64,000 nucleotides of DNA. It comes from Lindgomyces ingoldianus (lineage: Eukaryota; Ascomycota; Dothideomycetes; Pleosporales; Lindgomycetaceae). The stretch covers positions 1,028,044 to 1,092,043 of the forward strand of contig NW_022985169.1 in NCBI RefSeq assembly GCF_010093535.1, given 5' to 3'. Below the pieces are notes generated by a model. It searched no databases. It saw only the letters and a list, made by a program, of their open reading frames with translations, and had not been told where the DNA came from. The translations under genes were made by a program, and so were the position numbers. Shown here one piece after another: positions 1-9,210 of this stretch (its first letter is position 1; every line of letters starts with the position of its first letter).

Positions 1-138
1 AACTACAACCATGTGCTCCAGGATCCTGGGAGCCGTGGCGCGGACCCCTTTTGGACGGAACCGCAATAACCTTGATCCGGGCCGAAAGCAATGTCCGATA
101 GCACGCTCGCTGTTTTACCCCATCAACACTTACTGAAG

Positions 139-813
139 ATGGGCTGGCTACCGTGGTGTTCTATCCTTCTAGTCTTGTGCGTGTCGGGCGTGTTTGGCCA
201 TGGTGGACATGAACAAATCTTCGTGGCCGATAATGCTGATTGGATGACGAGGCATATGGCTGGTAAGACATTAAAGGGCTATTGAAATGCGCATGATTTG
301 TATGAACTGCATCTGATTGCGCGTCTAGAGGAGCATCACATCTCGTCCTTCGACCCCGGCGTCTTCTTCACCCTCCACGATTACGATTCCACCGGCATCT
401 GGTCGCCTGCTGACATCCGCCGCACCTACGGCCTCGAAGACGACTCAACCGCCTCCATTGCTGAATCCGAGAAGCAGCGCGTCGTAAACGAAGTTCTATC
501 CCTCTTCGATATCGATAAGTCCGGCACCATTGACTTCCACGAATTCACCACACAGACACAGAATGGGGTCAAGTTGCCTGATTTTGGGATGGGGCCTGGA
601 CACCATGGAGATGATGAGTATGAATATGAGATCCATCATTGGGAGAAGTATCATAGCGGGGACGATGTCAAGGAGGAGGATCTGACTCATCCTGAAGACA
701 TTGAGCATTTTGCCAAGCATGAGGAGATGGAGAGGAAACAAGAGGAGTGGGAGAAGAGGGAAAGAGCCGGCATTGTGGAGTCAAATATCCCGGAAAAGTT
801 TAGGGTAAACTGA
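139..813 (+). CDS. EF-hand secretory-pathway protein, Ssp120/nucleobindin-like
   Basis: Two exons, 139-262 and 329-813, give about 202 residues; the intron 263-328 starts GTAAGA and ends CTAG, and splicing creates the smooth junction HMAEEHH. The N-terminus from Met139 is a classic signal peptide (MGWLPWCSILLVLCVSGVFG). An upstream in-frame ATG at 91 would add 16 residues before it and is less likely. Two EF-hand loops are visible: a degenerate DYDSTGIWSPAD and a canonical DIDKSGTIDFHE. The C-terminal third is rich in His, Glu and Lys. Family knowledge: Ssp120-type proteins are luminal Ca2+-binding proteins of the early secretory pathway that associate with cargo-receptor machinery. It is tail-to-tail with the TYW2 gene. 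The class is firm; the exact orthology is inferred. Confidence 0.85.
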
Positions 814-977
814 GGCTGCGGCTTCAGTCTTGTGCGCTTGTTATTACTATACCAAAGGTGAGCCGTCCGCCAGAACGGGGTATATGATGTTTGTTTTACA
901 TTTGATGCGCCAAGGTCAGAGTTTGTACAGTATGTATTATTGTTTTGATCCATGTCCGTTTTCTACGGCTTAGCACC

Positions 978-2582
978 TCATAAAGCACATTCTGCAGTTG
1001 CAGTCCCGTTAACCCAGATATCAAAAACAATGTGCAACACACCAGGTGCAAATGTCTTCACTCTCTCAACATGGTCACAACTCACTCGCTTCAGAAGTGA
1101 GCCACAAGAACCCTTTTCTTGTTCCCATACATTCAGCAAATCCTGCAGCTCACTCACAACCTCGTCTTTCCTAGTGTCGACGTCCTTGGCTGCAACGTTC
1201 TCATGCACATGTATCCAGCCCCCGGCCGTCGAATCCACGGCGCGAATGGCAGCCCACCAGCTCTTATTCGATGATGGAAGAAGCCCGCAGTTCACATGTC
1301 GAATGCGAGGGATCAAGGGTTCAGTATTGAAGCTCCCCCCAAGGCAGGAAATTGGGCAAATTGCAGATTCATTTGACTGTTGAAAGACCAGAAAGTCGAC
1401 ATCTTGGACTGAGCTATGCCACTCGCTCCAATCTTTTGGAACCTTCGTGAAGACCTGGGTAGACCAACCGTTGAGCTCTGCGCCTCGGCGTAGACCCTCA
1501 ACACTCCAGGGATTTAGCTCCCAGCAGAGCACTTTGGTGCATCCGGCTTTCTTGTAGGAAAAGGAAAAGTAACCGATACCAGCATACAAGTCCACTGCCG
1601 TACAGCCTTGTATAAATTCGTGGTCACGGCAGCCGATAGGGGGTGTCCATTTCCCCTTTCCTCTTCCATCGGATACAGATGTGCGGACGGAAGGCAGGTT
1701 AAGGAGTCGAGTCTTCTCGCGGATATTTCCGCGTGAGAACATTGTATACAATGGCGCCCAGACTTGATGGATGCCGTTTTGGCATGTAGATACCCATAAT
1801 GCTGCGTCGAAGTCCGCCTGGGTAGGGTGGCTGAGACGAGTTGGTGATGGTTGAGGGCCAAAATAACCATATAATGGAGTGAGATTGATAGGACTGCGGA
1901 GAATGTTTTCCTTTGTGTCGCCATCCGATGTTGTTCCTTCAGTGGTTTTGGACCGAGGAGGAATTCCTGCATTTAAGGCAACATGAGTTGCCCCGACTGC
2001 TCCAGCGATGGCTTTCCAAATGGAGCTGAGGGATGGTGAATCCCACCCAATGGAAGAGAGAAGCTTGGTCCATGGCGGAGAGCTCAAAGCATGCGAAGGA
2101 AGAAGAAGCATGGGGTTGTAGACTGAGTATGCCCCTGGAAATGATGAAAGAAGCATTGGCGTTGTAAGTTCTAGAGAATCGAGCAGTGACTTGGGCAGAT
2201 ATTTTAGGCCTTCCCTTAGAGCTTTGAGGAAGGGGCTAGGCGGGACATAGGTGGACGTATTCGTATTGAGAGAAGGAAGCGACAAGCCGTGAATCTCGCC
2301 TAGCAGTTCCTGAAGCCCAAGTTCCATGAGAAGGTCAGGCACCTCCTGCTCTGTATTTGGTTCTTGGTCTATATCCCTAGGACCCAGTTGTGACTGCAGG
2401 ATGTTTGTAGAAATTATCATTCGAGCTCTTTCTGCTGTCCTTTGTGCTTCCTTAGCCGTTGCTACATCCTTGTAGCTTGTGATACCTGCTTTTCGATCAA
2501 AATATTTGCGCTCCTCTAGAGCCGATTTCACCCTCTTAACATAAAGTGGAGGCACTAGTAAGGCAACTCGCATATCTGCCAT
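978..2582 (-). CDS. TRM12: tRNA wybutosine-synthesising protein 2 (TYW2/Trm12), aminocarboxypropyltransferase
   Basis: Single exon, 534 residues from the ATG at 2582 (MADMRVALLVP); the frame stays open upstream but that ATG fits the family N-terminus. The Rossmann/SAM motif VDLYAGIGYFSFSYKKAG followed by ELNPWSVEGLRRGAELNGW is characteristic of the Trm5/TYW2 family. In that family TYW2 moves the 3-amino-3-carboxypropyl group of S-adenosylmethionine onto the tricyclic base at position 37 of tRNA-Phe during wybutosine synthesis in the cytosol. The N-terminal half is poorly conserved, as is usual. It diverges from the Nudix gene over a 167 bp shared promoter. Trm5 is the alternative, but the NPW motif and overall layout favour TYW2. 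Confidence 0.88.
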   Translation of the reverse strand: MADMRVALLVPPLYVKRVKSALEERKYFDRKAGITSYKDVATAKEAQRTAERARMIISTNILQSQLGPRDIDQEPNTEQEVPDLLMELGLQELLGEIHGLSLPSLNTNTSTYVPPSPFLKALREGLKYLPKSLLDSLELTTPMLLSSFPGAYSVYNPMLLLPSHALSSPPWTKLLSSIGWDSPSLSSIWKAIAGAVGATHVALNAGIPPRSKTTEGTTSDGDTKENILRSPINLTPLYGYFGPQPSPTRLSHPTQADFDAALWVSTCQNGIHQVWAPLYTMFSRGNIREKTRLLNLPSVRTSVSDGRGKGKWTPPIGCRDHEFIQGCTAVDLYAGIGYFSFSYKKAGCTKVLCWELNPWSVEGLRRGAELNGWSTQVFTKVPKDWSEWHSSVQDVDFLVFQQSNESAICPISCLGGSFNTEPLIPRIRHVNCGLLPSSNKSWWAAIRAVDSTAGGWIHVHENVAAKDVDTRKDEVVSELQDLLNVWEQEKGSCGSLLKRVSCDHVERVKTFAPGVLHIVFDIWVNGTATAECAL

Positions 2583-2749
2583 TGCTATACACGTGGGATA
2601 AATCAGTAAATGCGAGGTCAAGCCAGAGGGATGTTCCCCCCCCTACCCCGCTATTCCCCGCTTAGTCTTTATCGATAAGTCGGCCATGACAACCTCTCAC
2701 CGAAATCTTACCCAGCTAACTCCCACAATCTCTCGACTCTCTAACCATA
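2583..2749. promoter_or_regulatory. Divergent promoter between TRM12 and the Nudix gene
   Basis: This 167 bp gap separates two divergently oriented start codons and must hold both core promoters. It contains a C-rich stretch near 2637-2650 and a TATCGATA-like palindromic segment near 2670. No individual factor site can be assigned from sequence alone. Confidence 0.5.
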
Positions 2750-3741
2750 ATGTCTTGTTCGAACCTCGACCTGATAAACGAATGCGATAGGTACATACCC
2801 CAGCTAATTGCTACTCGAGTCTACTTACACTCCTTAGTTTCCCATATTACCAGACCGATCCGGACCTGTACGCCGCCAGCATTTCCACCTACTTCGAGCT
2901 CAGGGTCCGAGGACACGACTATGCGCTTGGTTATATCCTCCCCTCTGTCGCCGAGATCTTCCGGAACCTCCCTAATTGGGAACTCGACGACGATGACCGG
3001 ATACTGACCCTTACGGGCGGTAGCACTGCCGAGGAGCGATCAGAACTGGTGATGCGCACACTTTGGGCCATGAAAGGGATCGGCCATTTCAAAGTTCTCG
3101 AAAAGTGGCGAGATGAGCTCTATCCTGTGTACGGCAAGAACAGAGAGCTCCTCTTCAACGTTGAGAGGTGCGCAAGCCCACTGCTTGGTGTTGTTACCTA
3201 TGGTGTGCACCTCACAGCCTTTGTAAAAAAGGATGGTGAGCTGAAGATATGGACTCCGAGACGCGCGAAGACAAAGCAAACATATAGCGGGCTGCTAGAC
3301 AATGCTGTGGCAGGTGGCATTGCGTCGGGCGAAGGGCCGTTTGAGAGTTTGGTAAGAGAATGTGGTGAGGAGGCGTCGCTGGAGGAAGAGCTTGTGAGAA
3401 GCAAAGCAAAGGCATGTGGCACCGTCACTTACTTCTACATCCGCAACGAAAAGGCAGGAGGTGAGACGAGACTGCTGCAGCCCGAGTGTCAGTACGTCTA
3501 TGACCTGGAACTGCCCGAGAATGTGATACCGAAACCGGGAGACGACGAAGTCGAAGAGTTCTATCTGTGGACCGTGGGAGAAGTGCAAGATGCAATGGCG
3601 AGGGGCGAATTTAAGCCAAATTGCGCTCTGGTGATGCTGGATTTCTTAATTCGACATGGCGTCTTGACGAGCGAGAACGAGCAGGACTATATCGAGATTG
3701 TATCGAGGCTGCACCGAAGACTTGAATTTCCTACTCTATAA
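2750..3741 (+). CDS. DUF4743-Nudix hydrolase, thiamine-pyrophosphokinase-related
   Basis: Two exons, 2750-2790 and 2838-3741, encode about 314 residues. The first exon holds only 13 codons plus two bases; the intron 2791-2837 begins GTACAT and ends TTAG. After splicing, the DUF4743-like N-terminal domain continues unbroken (SFPYYQTDPD, GYILPSVAEIFRNLPNW, RDELYPVYG). The Nudix box is visible as GGIASGEGPFESLVRECGEEASL, matching Gx5Ex7REUxEExGU except Ser where the late Gly is usual. Family knowledge: related enzymes hydrolyse damaged thiamine diphosphate derivatives; the real substrate here is unproven. The head-to-head neighbour is TRM12 and the tail-to-tail neighbour is RPB8, only about 110 bp away. 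Confidence 0.88.
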
Positions 3742-3851
3742 ACCTCCACTTTTGGGTATCCGGACACCGTGCCATGCAAGCCTTAGATGTAGATGAAGTA
3801 GACCGCTCGCCCAACGCCGCCCATGCATACAGCTTCTAACATCCTATTACC

Positions 3852-4340
3852 TCACTTTTTAGCCAACAAATAGACGTAGTCAATGCGCAGCGACGTGAGC
3901 TTCTTGAATGGTCCTTCGAGGTAGAGCAGGAGCCCGCCAAACGAAGTATATACTTTGCTGCAAGAAGTAAATTAGGACAAACGGTTCCTCACAGAGGCAT
4001 TAACTTAGGTGGAAACGTACATTGTCTCGCCGTTGCCTTCATCAAAGCGGTAGACCTTTCCGTGGCAGACATATTCGAACATGTCCGCCAGTGTCTGCTC
4101 GCTCTTTGAGGCCTCCCGCCAGCCCTTCTCTTCCTTTGAACCGTCAAGATTTAATGTCGAGGCCATCACAAGGGTAATGTTATCACCCGTCGCGACTGGG
4201 AATAACTCGTGGTTGATGTCCAGAGACATGGTGGTCGTACTGTCGGTGGAGGTCCCGAAAATGCGCGAGACGCGGTCATATTTCTCGTTGTTGACGCTGG
4301 TAATGCTAAACGTCTCTTCGAAAAGCTGTGCATCGGCCAT
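3852..4340 (-). CDS. RPB8: DNA-directed RNA polymerases I, II and III subunit RPABC3 (Rpb8)
   Basis: Two exons on the minus strand, 4021-4340 and 3852-3957, encode about 141 residues, the normal size for Rpb8. The intron 3958-4020 begins GTACGT and ends TTGCAG. The start MADAQLFEETF and the segments VNNEKYDRVSRI, DINHELFPV, ADMFEYVCHGKVYRF and, after the junction, FGGLLLYLEGPFKKLTSLRIDYVYLL match the family along its length. Rpb8 is a shared subunit of all three nuclear RNA polymerases with an OB-like fold. A non-ATG extension upstream of 4340 is open but unsupported. It diverges from the F-box gene. Confidence 0.94.
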
Positions 4341-4715
4341 TGTAAGGGTGGTTGCGAGAAACTCCAATCAGCGTCGGCAATATTTATTTGCTGTTGCTGT
4401 TGGCGTTGAAAGAAGTTCGCAGACGGCTGGGTGTGTGTTCATCACGTGCAACCCCCGGAAGAACCGCAGCCCGACTTCCGACCTTCCCCTCCGCGAATTA
4501 CCCAAGTTCCAGCCGCATTGCTTCACTTTCACCTCCCCTTGTCTCCATCTCCGCTATCAGGGGTAACAGAGTGTGAGATACTCCTGGATTTCTTACGAAA
4601 GCGAAGGCAACCAACCCCAACGCCAGGCTCGAGGTCGGTCTCTCGACTCGCTCGGCGCCTTCGCTGAAGCAACCCTCAATCCAACGGTACACTTCGAGAA
4701 CCCAATTCGCTCTCC
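4341..4715. promoter_or_regulatory. Divergent intergenic region RPB8 / F-box gene
   Basis: 375 bp between divergent start codons. Short overlapping open frames exist in several frames but show no family similarity. I see C/T-rich leader-like sequence toward 4530-4680 and no recognisable RNA gene. Confidence 0.4.
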
Positions 4716-7013
4716 ATGATCCGCAACAACCTCCTTTTCATCGAGAATCTGCTCCACGATATGGCATCTTACTCTCCATCAAGCTCGAGTGCAGATAGCA
4801 GAGGCGTCAGCCCAGTGACGATGGACAGCGACAATGCTCTAGACAACGCAAGTGAAGCAGCCTCAAGCGAAGAGGAGAAGCAGCAATCTGCATTTTTGAC
4901 CCTCCCCGTCGATGTCTTCAAATGCATTACGGATTATCTCGATCGGGATGCTGCCTGGTCGCTCAAGCGCGTCTGCCGGGGGTTATCACGCTCAGAAGTT
5001 GTGAACAGGCTCCTCTATAAATACCCTATTCAGCTGAGCGACGTCCGTGATATACGCTTGAGCGATTGGAAGTACAGGTCGATGGGTCGGCTGCGCTGGA
5101 TTAGCTTCCAACAAAGCATCAACGACTCCAATAGGGCCTTTGTACAGAAGCTTGCTCTGTCCCATTGGTGTAGCATTGATGACTTCATCTGGATCGAGAA
5201 AAATTTGCCATCTTTGGTGAGCTTAGACATAACTTCGATAAAAGATTTCGTTTGGTCGCCTGAACAGCTCTGGACCTGGAAGGAGCTGGCAGAGGCCACC
5301 CCAAAGCTTTTTGCACGACTAGATTTTTTGGAAGTTGCGAATTGGTCGGATTATACTGCTCATTCCCGGATTGAGTACAGTTACTCATACAACGATTACA
5401 GGTTCAAACCAAAATTCCGAATTTCACGTCGGAGGGATGGGGGTTCCGTTGCCAAGATGATATTCCCTATCTGTACGCAACTCAAGAGCCTTGCTATTCG
5501 CGAGCGCTATTCTGGTTTTCATACCTGGAATGAATGGGAAGTACATCAACGAGTATGCTGCCTTATCGACGGGATCTCTAGCCATTGCCCACCAACCTTG
5601 TCAAAACTGAGAGTGTACGACTATGCTCCATATCGATCTCTCTTCTCCACCGATGTCACTACCTGGCAAAACCTCTCTCAAATCGAAATCGGTCTGTATT
5701 CTTGGATGGAGGAACGCCGTGATCGAGATGTTATCGGGCCCATACCTTACCGCATCACGCCGGGCCACCACCACAGGGACGACGAAGAAGCCTTCGATGA
5801 TAAAACATTTGATACCTGCGATCGCAATCACATGGAGTTAGGCCAACATGTGGTGCAGGGAGTCAGTGCATCATTCGAAGATCTGCTTCTTAACCTTCGC
5901 ACGATCACTAGCAAATATCCAACAGTGAACGTAAGGCCGATCCATAATAGCCTTCGCGACATAGTTTTGCACCCATTTCACCTGGTCAATGTCAACCAAC
6001 GAAGATTCGGCCATCCTCCACAACAACAGCAGCAGGTCAACCCACCGGATCCTGTCTCTAGTCAGGAAATACAGGAGGCGCTGCGCTGGTTGGCGGAGAA
6101 GTGTGGCTGGAAACCGGTTCTAGCGTGGGACTCGATGATGTGTGATGTATTCCCTGCTAATCTAGAGGCAAACCGAACGTTTCTACCTAAGGCAGATTTA
6201 CTGTCTCGAATCCGAACTATGGTCCAGACGTTGAAAACTCTCAACATTCCTATCCGACTGTCCATTGGAGATCGCACCAACAACTGTCCGAGCTCAGGGT
6301 TGGATGGGTCGCTTTACTTTGGAGACTACAAATGCTTCGTTGGAGAGGATGACAATAAGCGGGAAATCCTGGCTCCAACACAAGCCCGCTTTAATCTCAC
6401 CGGGATTGCGCATCTTGTAGACGAGCTCACGATACAATACCCGGTCGATGTACCTGGAGTCGCAGGCTGGGGCAGGTCGAGCAAACGCCCTACTGAAGCA
6501 GAGTTAGAGCTCCTGCGACGAGAAGCTAGAGGATGGGCTAGGTTCTGGGCACGATACGCTTTGCAGTTCAAGAATCTCAAGAAATTGACAGCAACCATTC
6601 CAGACTACATATATAACGGGTGGGGCAAATCAGGGAATTTGCGGGAGCTGTTAAAAGATGAACGTTGGGACATGCTGCAAATCGATGAGAAGTTTATGTC
6701 TGATTTTACCTTCTTTGGTGGCTATCTCCCCTTCAGCAACATCCGGTACGGTCTTGCTAAGAAGAAACCGCGGATGAAGTTTGTGCAGCGAGTGTTCTTC
6801 AGACAGGACACGGAGGAATTGCAGCTCAACAAACCGTCCCTTTCAGACCAGGAGCTAGAAGAGAATGAAATCTTAGATTCAGCTATTACGCCGAACGAGG
6901 ATAGGCCGCCGCATCGATTTTGGCCACCAAAGGCTCTGAAGGGCGAGAAGAGGAAAGTGGAGGAGGAGGAGGGCAAGACAATGCCGAGGGTGAAAAGAGT
7001 TAAAGTAGAATAA
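4716..7013 (+). CDS. Large F-box protein (putative SCF substrate adaptor)
   Basis: Intronless, 765 residues from the ATG at 4716; a second start at 4761 (MASYSPSSSS) is possible. A low-complexity Ser-rich N-terminus is followed at about residues 61-100 by an F-box-like segment, FLTLPVDVFKCITDYLDRDA then SLKRVCRGLSR. The long remainder has no repeat I can name (no WD or clear LRR periodicity) but contains recurrent leucine-rich patches such as LPSLVSLDI and LKSLAIRERY. The last 30 residues are strongly basic with possible nuclear-localisation character (KGEKRKVEEEE, RVKRVKVE). By family, F-box proteins bind Skp1 and recruit substrates to the SCF ubiquitin ligase. The substrate is unknown. Confidence 0.8.
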   Translation: MIRNNLLFIENLLHDMASYSPSSSSADSRGVSPVTMDSDNALDNASEAASSEEEKQQSAFLTLPVDVFKCITDYLDRDAAWSLKRVCRGLSRSEVVNRLLYKYPIQLSDVRDIRLSDWKYRSMGRLRWISFQQSINDSNRAFVQKLALSHWCSIDDFIWIEKNLPSLVSLDITSIKDFVWSPEQLWTWKELAEATPKLFARLDFLEVANWSDYTAHSRIEYSYSYNDYRFKPKFRISRRRDGGSVAKMIFPICTQLKSLAIRERYSGFHTWNEWEVHQRVCCLIDGISSHCPPTLSKLRVYDYAPYRSLFSTDVTTWQNLSQIEIGLYSWMEERRDRDVIGPIPYRITPGHHHRDDEEAFDDKTFDTCDRNHMELGQHVVQGVSASFEDLLLNLRTITSKYPTVNVRPIHNSLRDIVLHPFHLVNVNQRRFGHPPQQQQQVNPPDPVSSQEIQEALRWLAEKCGWKPVLAWDSMMCDVFPANLEANRTFLPKADLLSRIRTMVQTLKTLNIPIRLSIGDRTNNCPSSGLDGSLYFGDYKCFVGEDDNKREILAPTQARFNLTGIAHLVDELTIQYPVDVPGVAGWGRSSKRPTEAELELLRREARGWARFWARYALQFKNLKKLTATIPDYIYNGWGKSGNLRELLKDERWDMLQIDEKFMSDFTFFGGYLPFSNIRYGLAKKKPRMKFVQRVFFRQDTEELQLNKPSLSDQELEENEILDSAITPNEDRPPHRFWPPKALKGEKRKVEEEEGKTMPRVKRVKVE

Positions 7014-7415
7014 GCTTCTGGTATTACTGGTGCGCGACATCAAGGTAGAATCTTGTCTCCTCATTTGCATCATCTCTGCACATGTCACCGAGCGAGGACA
7101 AGAGCGAGTATCCCCTGTAACCATGTACTAAAACGGAGTACAATGCCTGGACGGCCGTTATTTACTTGCAATCACGGAGCACATATTGTCAGGAAATGAT
7201 ATAGACTCAGTTCATAGTAGCATTAGTAGTGAATACTTGAAGTAACTAGGACAAGGTCGTCCCTTTTTAAAGTGTCATGTGCTCTCGTGTTGGCGTTAAT
7301 TGTTAGGGTAGCACTAAATATTTCTAGTTTGGAGTGAATACCTTCAACGCCAAATTACTATCGATAAGATTTTCACCACCAAAATTTCCCCGCGCGAGCT
7401 TCCGGAGGGGCAACA
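7014..7415. other. Intergenic region between F-box gene and ELP4
   Basis: 402 bp between co-directional genes. It is AT-rich with TATTTACTTGCAATCACG-like sequence near 7160 and a run TTTTTAAA near 7264. It should hold the F-box terminator and the ELP4 promoter; no gene is seen. Confidence 0.4.
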
Positions 7416-8591
7416 ATGGCTTTCCGCAAACGCAATGTCGCTGTTTCTCGATCAAGAGAAGATGAAAAATGCCTTGCTTTGCCCATCGCCTCACCAGAGC
7501 AGACACGGCCAGGCACCCGTCCTTCGCCGATAGATGGCCGGCCTACCACTTCCACTGGAACTCCCTCGCTGGATAACATTTTAGCTGGACATGCAGGACT
7601 ACCCCTCGGAAATTCAATCTTAATCGGAGAAAGTGGGACTACTGATTATGCAGGCGCCCTGCTGAGGTTCTACGCCGCAGAGGGCATTGTCCAAGGCCAT
7701 CAGGTGCATGTGGTGGGCATGGGCGAGGCATGGGGAAGAGAATTACCGGGACTCGCTGTAAGCAAGGACGATGAGCGTAAAGAAAAGCGTGAGAAGATGA
7801 AGATTGCTTGGAGATATGAGGGTTTGGGGCAATTTGAGAACGCGAGAGGTCCGGGATTGCCGACAAGTGCCAGAGGTTCACCTCAGGCAGAAATTGACAA
7901 CCCAGAGGAACCAGCAGTCTTCTGTCATACATTTGATCTCGCGAGGCGGCTCGCACTTCCTGCTGGCACTACCATAAACTATATTTCTATTCCTCGAAAT
8001 AGTCAGACCTCGCTATTCACACCAGTGCTCCGAAACATACAGCACCAACTAGCATCGTCTCAACCATCTACCATCCATCGCCTCGTCATCCCGTCCATAC
8101 TCTCGCCAACACTATATCCTCCAGAGGCTTCACATCCTAGCTCGGTGCTCCAATTTTTACATGCTCTGCGCGCTCTGCTCCGCCAACATTCCTCTCGCTT
8201 GACGGCTCTAATTACAATCCCTTTGTCTCTCTACCCACGGTCTGTTGGCCTGGTTCGGTGGATGGAGATAATATCAGATGGTGTCCTGGAGCTTTCGCCA
8301 TTTCCATACGATCCCACTCAGCCACTATCGGTTTCCGGCGCTGCTACGCAAGGGGAAGAGAAGCCACAGGGTCTGCTGGTAGTGCATAAGCTGCCCGTGT
8401 TTCATGAAAAAGGTGGTGGTGGAGGAGCACATGGACTAGGCGAGGACTTCTCCTTTACTGTGTCAAGGAGGAAGTTCGTGATTTCGAAATTTAGTCTCCC
8501 GCCTGTCGAAGGAGACAGAAAGGCCCAAGAAGCAGCCGCCACAGAGACGCACGGCGGGGGAATGCCGAGCAAAGCAGAGCTAGAGTTCTGA
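7416..8591 (+). CDS. ELP4: Elongator complex protein 4 (PAXNEB family)
   Basis: Intronless, 391 residues. The family core is clear: GTPSLDNILAGHAGLPLGNS then ILIGESGTTDYAGALLRFYAAEGIVQGHQVHVVGM, a RecA-like fold lacking a canonical Walker A, as known for Elp4. Later segments FCHTFDLARRL, LRALLRQHSSRLTALITIPLSLYPR and GLLVVHKLPVFHE also fit. In the family Elp4 forms the Elp456 ring of Elongator, which helps install 5-carboxymethyl-type modifications on wobble uridine of tRNAs. The stop codon is only 4 bp from the stop of the convergent small membrane-protein gene, so the two 3' UTRs must overlap. Confidence 0.92.
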   Translation: MAFRKRNVAVSRSREDEKCLALPIASPEQTRPGTRPSPIDGRPTTSTGTPSLDNILAGHAGLPLGNSILIGESGTTDYAGALLRFYAAEGIVQGHQVHVVGMGEAWGRELPGLAVSKDDERKEKREKMKIAWRYEGLGQFENARGPGLPTSARGSPQAEIDNPEEPAVFCHTFDLARRLALPAGTTINYISIPRNSQTSLFTPVLRNIQHQLASSQPSTIHRLVIPSILSPTLYPPEASHPSSVLQFLHALRALLRQHSSRLTALITIPLSLYPRSVGLVRWMEIISDGVLELSPFPYDPTQPLSVSGAATQGEEKPQGLLVVHKLPVFHEKGGGGGAHGLGEDFSFTVSRRKFVISKFSLPPVEGDRKAQEAAATETHGGGMPSKAELEF

Positions 8592-8595
8592 TAGG

Positions 8596-8847
8596 CTACT
8601 CGTCCTCATCCTCGTGCTCCCCGAGCATGTCTTCCATCTCAATTTGTTCCCATCCGGCTTGCCCAACGCCCGAGCCGAGTCCTCTTGCATAGCTGCGGCC
8701 AAAGGATGTGTGTCGTGGATTGAAAGTTATTCCCGAGACGCGCGCGCGGAACCGGTCGCCGAGACAGGATGACAAGGCCAAAAATACTATAAACAAGAGG
8801 AAGGGGAAGCCAAACAGCAGGCTAAGAAGAACGACGACGTTCATCAT
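8596..8847 (-). CDS. 83-residue single-pass membrane protein, uncharacterised
   Basis: Single exon; the first ATG is at 8847 (MMNVVVLLSLLFGFPFLLF). The frame is open further upstream only with non-ATG codons. Residues about 3-28 form one strong hydrophobic segment. A basic and aromatic juxtamembrane part follows (DRFRARVSGITFNPRHTSFGR), and the tail is very acidic (EMEDMLGEHEDEDE). The charge pattern suggests a signal-anchor small membrane protein, possibly of ER or mitochondrial membranes. I do not recognise the family. The hydrophobic-basic-acidic layout and the tight convergent placement beside ELP4 make it more than a chance ORF. Confidence 0.6.
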   Translation of the reverse strand: MMNVVVLLSLLFGFPFLLFIVFLALSSCLGDRFRARVSGITFNPRHTSFGRSYARGLGSGVGQAGWEQIEMEDMLGEHEDEDE

Positions 8848-8991
8848 TGCATACAGAGTGTGCTGTGGACGTGGCACGTGAGATGGTGAATATCAAGCGC
8901 CAAGAGGATTAGTCATTTACGCACAAGTGTAACTACTTCTGAACTTTCTGCAGCAGGCTCTTCAAACCTTCCACGCTGCAACGCCCTCACC

Positions 8992-9210
8992 ATGGTTGCA
9001 TCTCTACGACAGGTATGTACGGCTGCGCTTACTCGCATGTATTTCCCAACATGATTATTTTATAAATCAATCTGTCAATCTACTGACTCCTTCGGGATCT
9101 TGATGACTCAATCTTTTGTATTCACACTATGACTCGCTTTCTCTGCTCTCATCTCATTCCCACAGCACGTCTGTATAACGTCTAACGCCTCGATTCTTAC
9201 AGGACCCGCC
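8992..9210 (+). promoter_or_regulatory. SEN34 leader with an intron and two competing acceptors
   Basis: An ATG at 8992 opens a seven-codon exon ending CGACAG at 9012, followed by a strong donor GTATGT. Two acceptors are plausible. Splicing to 9165 (CCCACAG) joins in frame to the main ORF and adds an N-terminal extension of 22 residues. Splicing to 9202 (TTACAG) gives a 13-codon upstream ORF that overlaps the main ATG at 9211. Both outcomes are read directly from sequence; which occurs in vivo is unknown. Confidence 0.55.
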
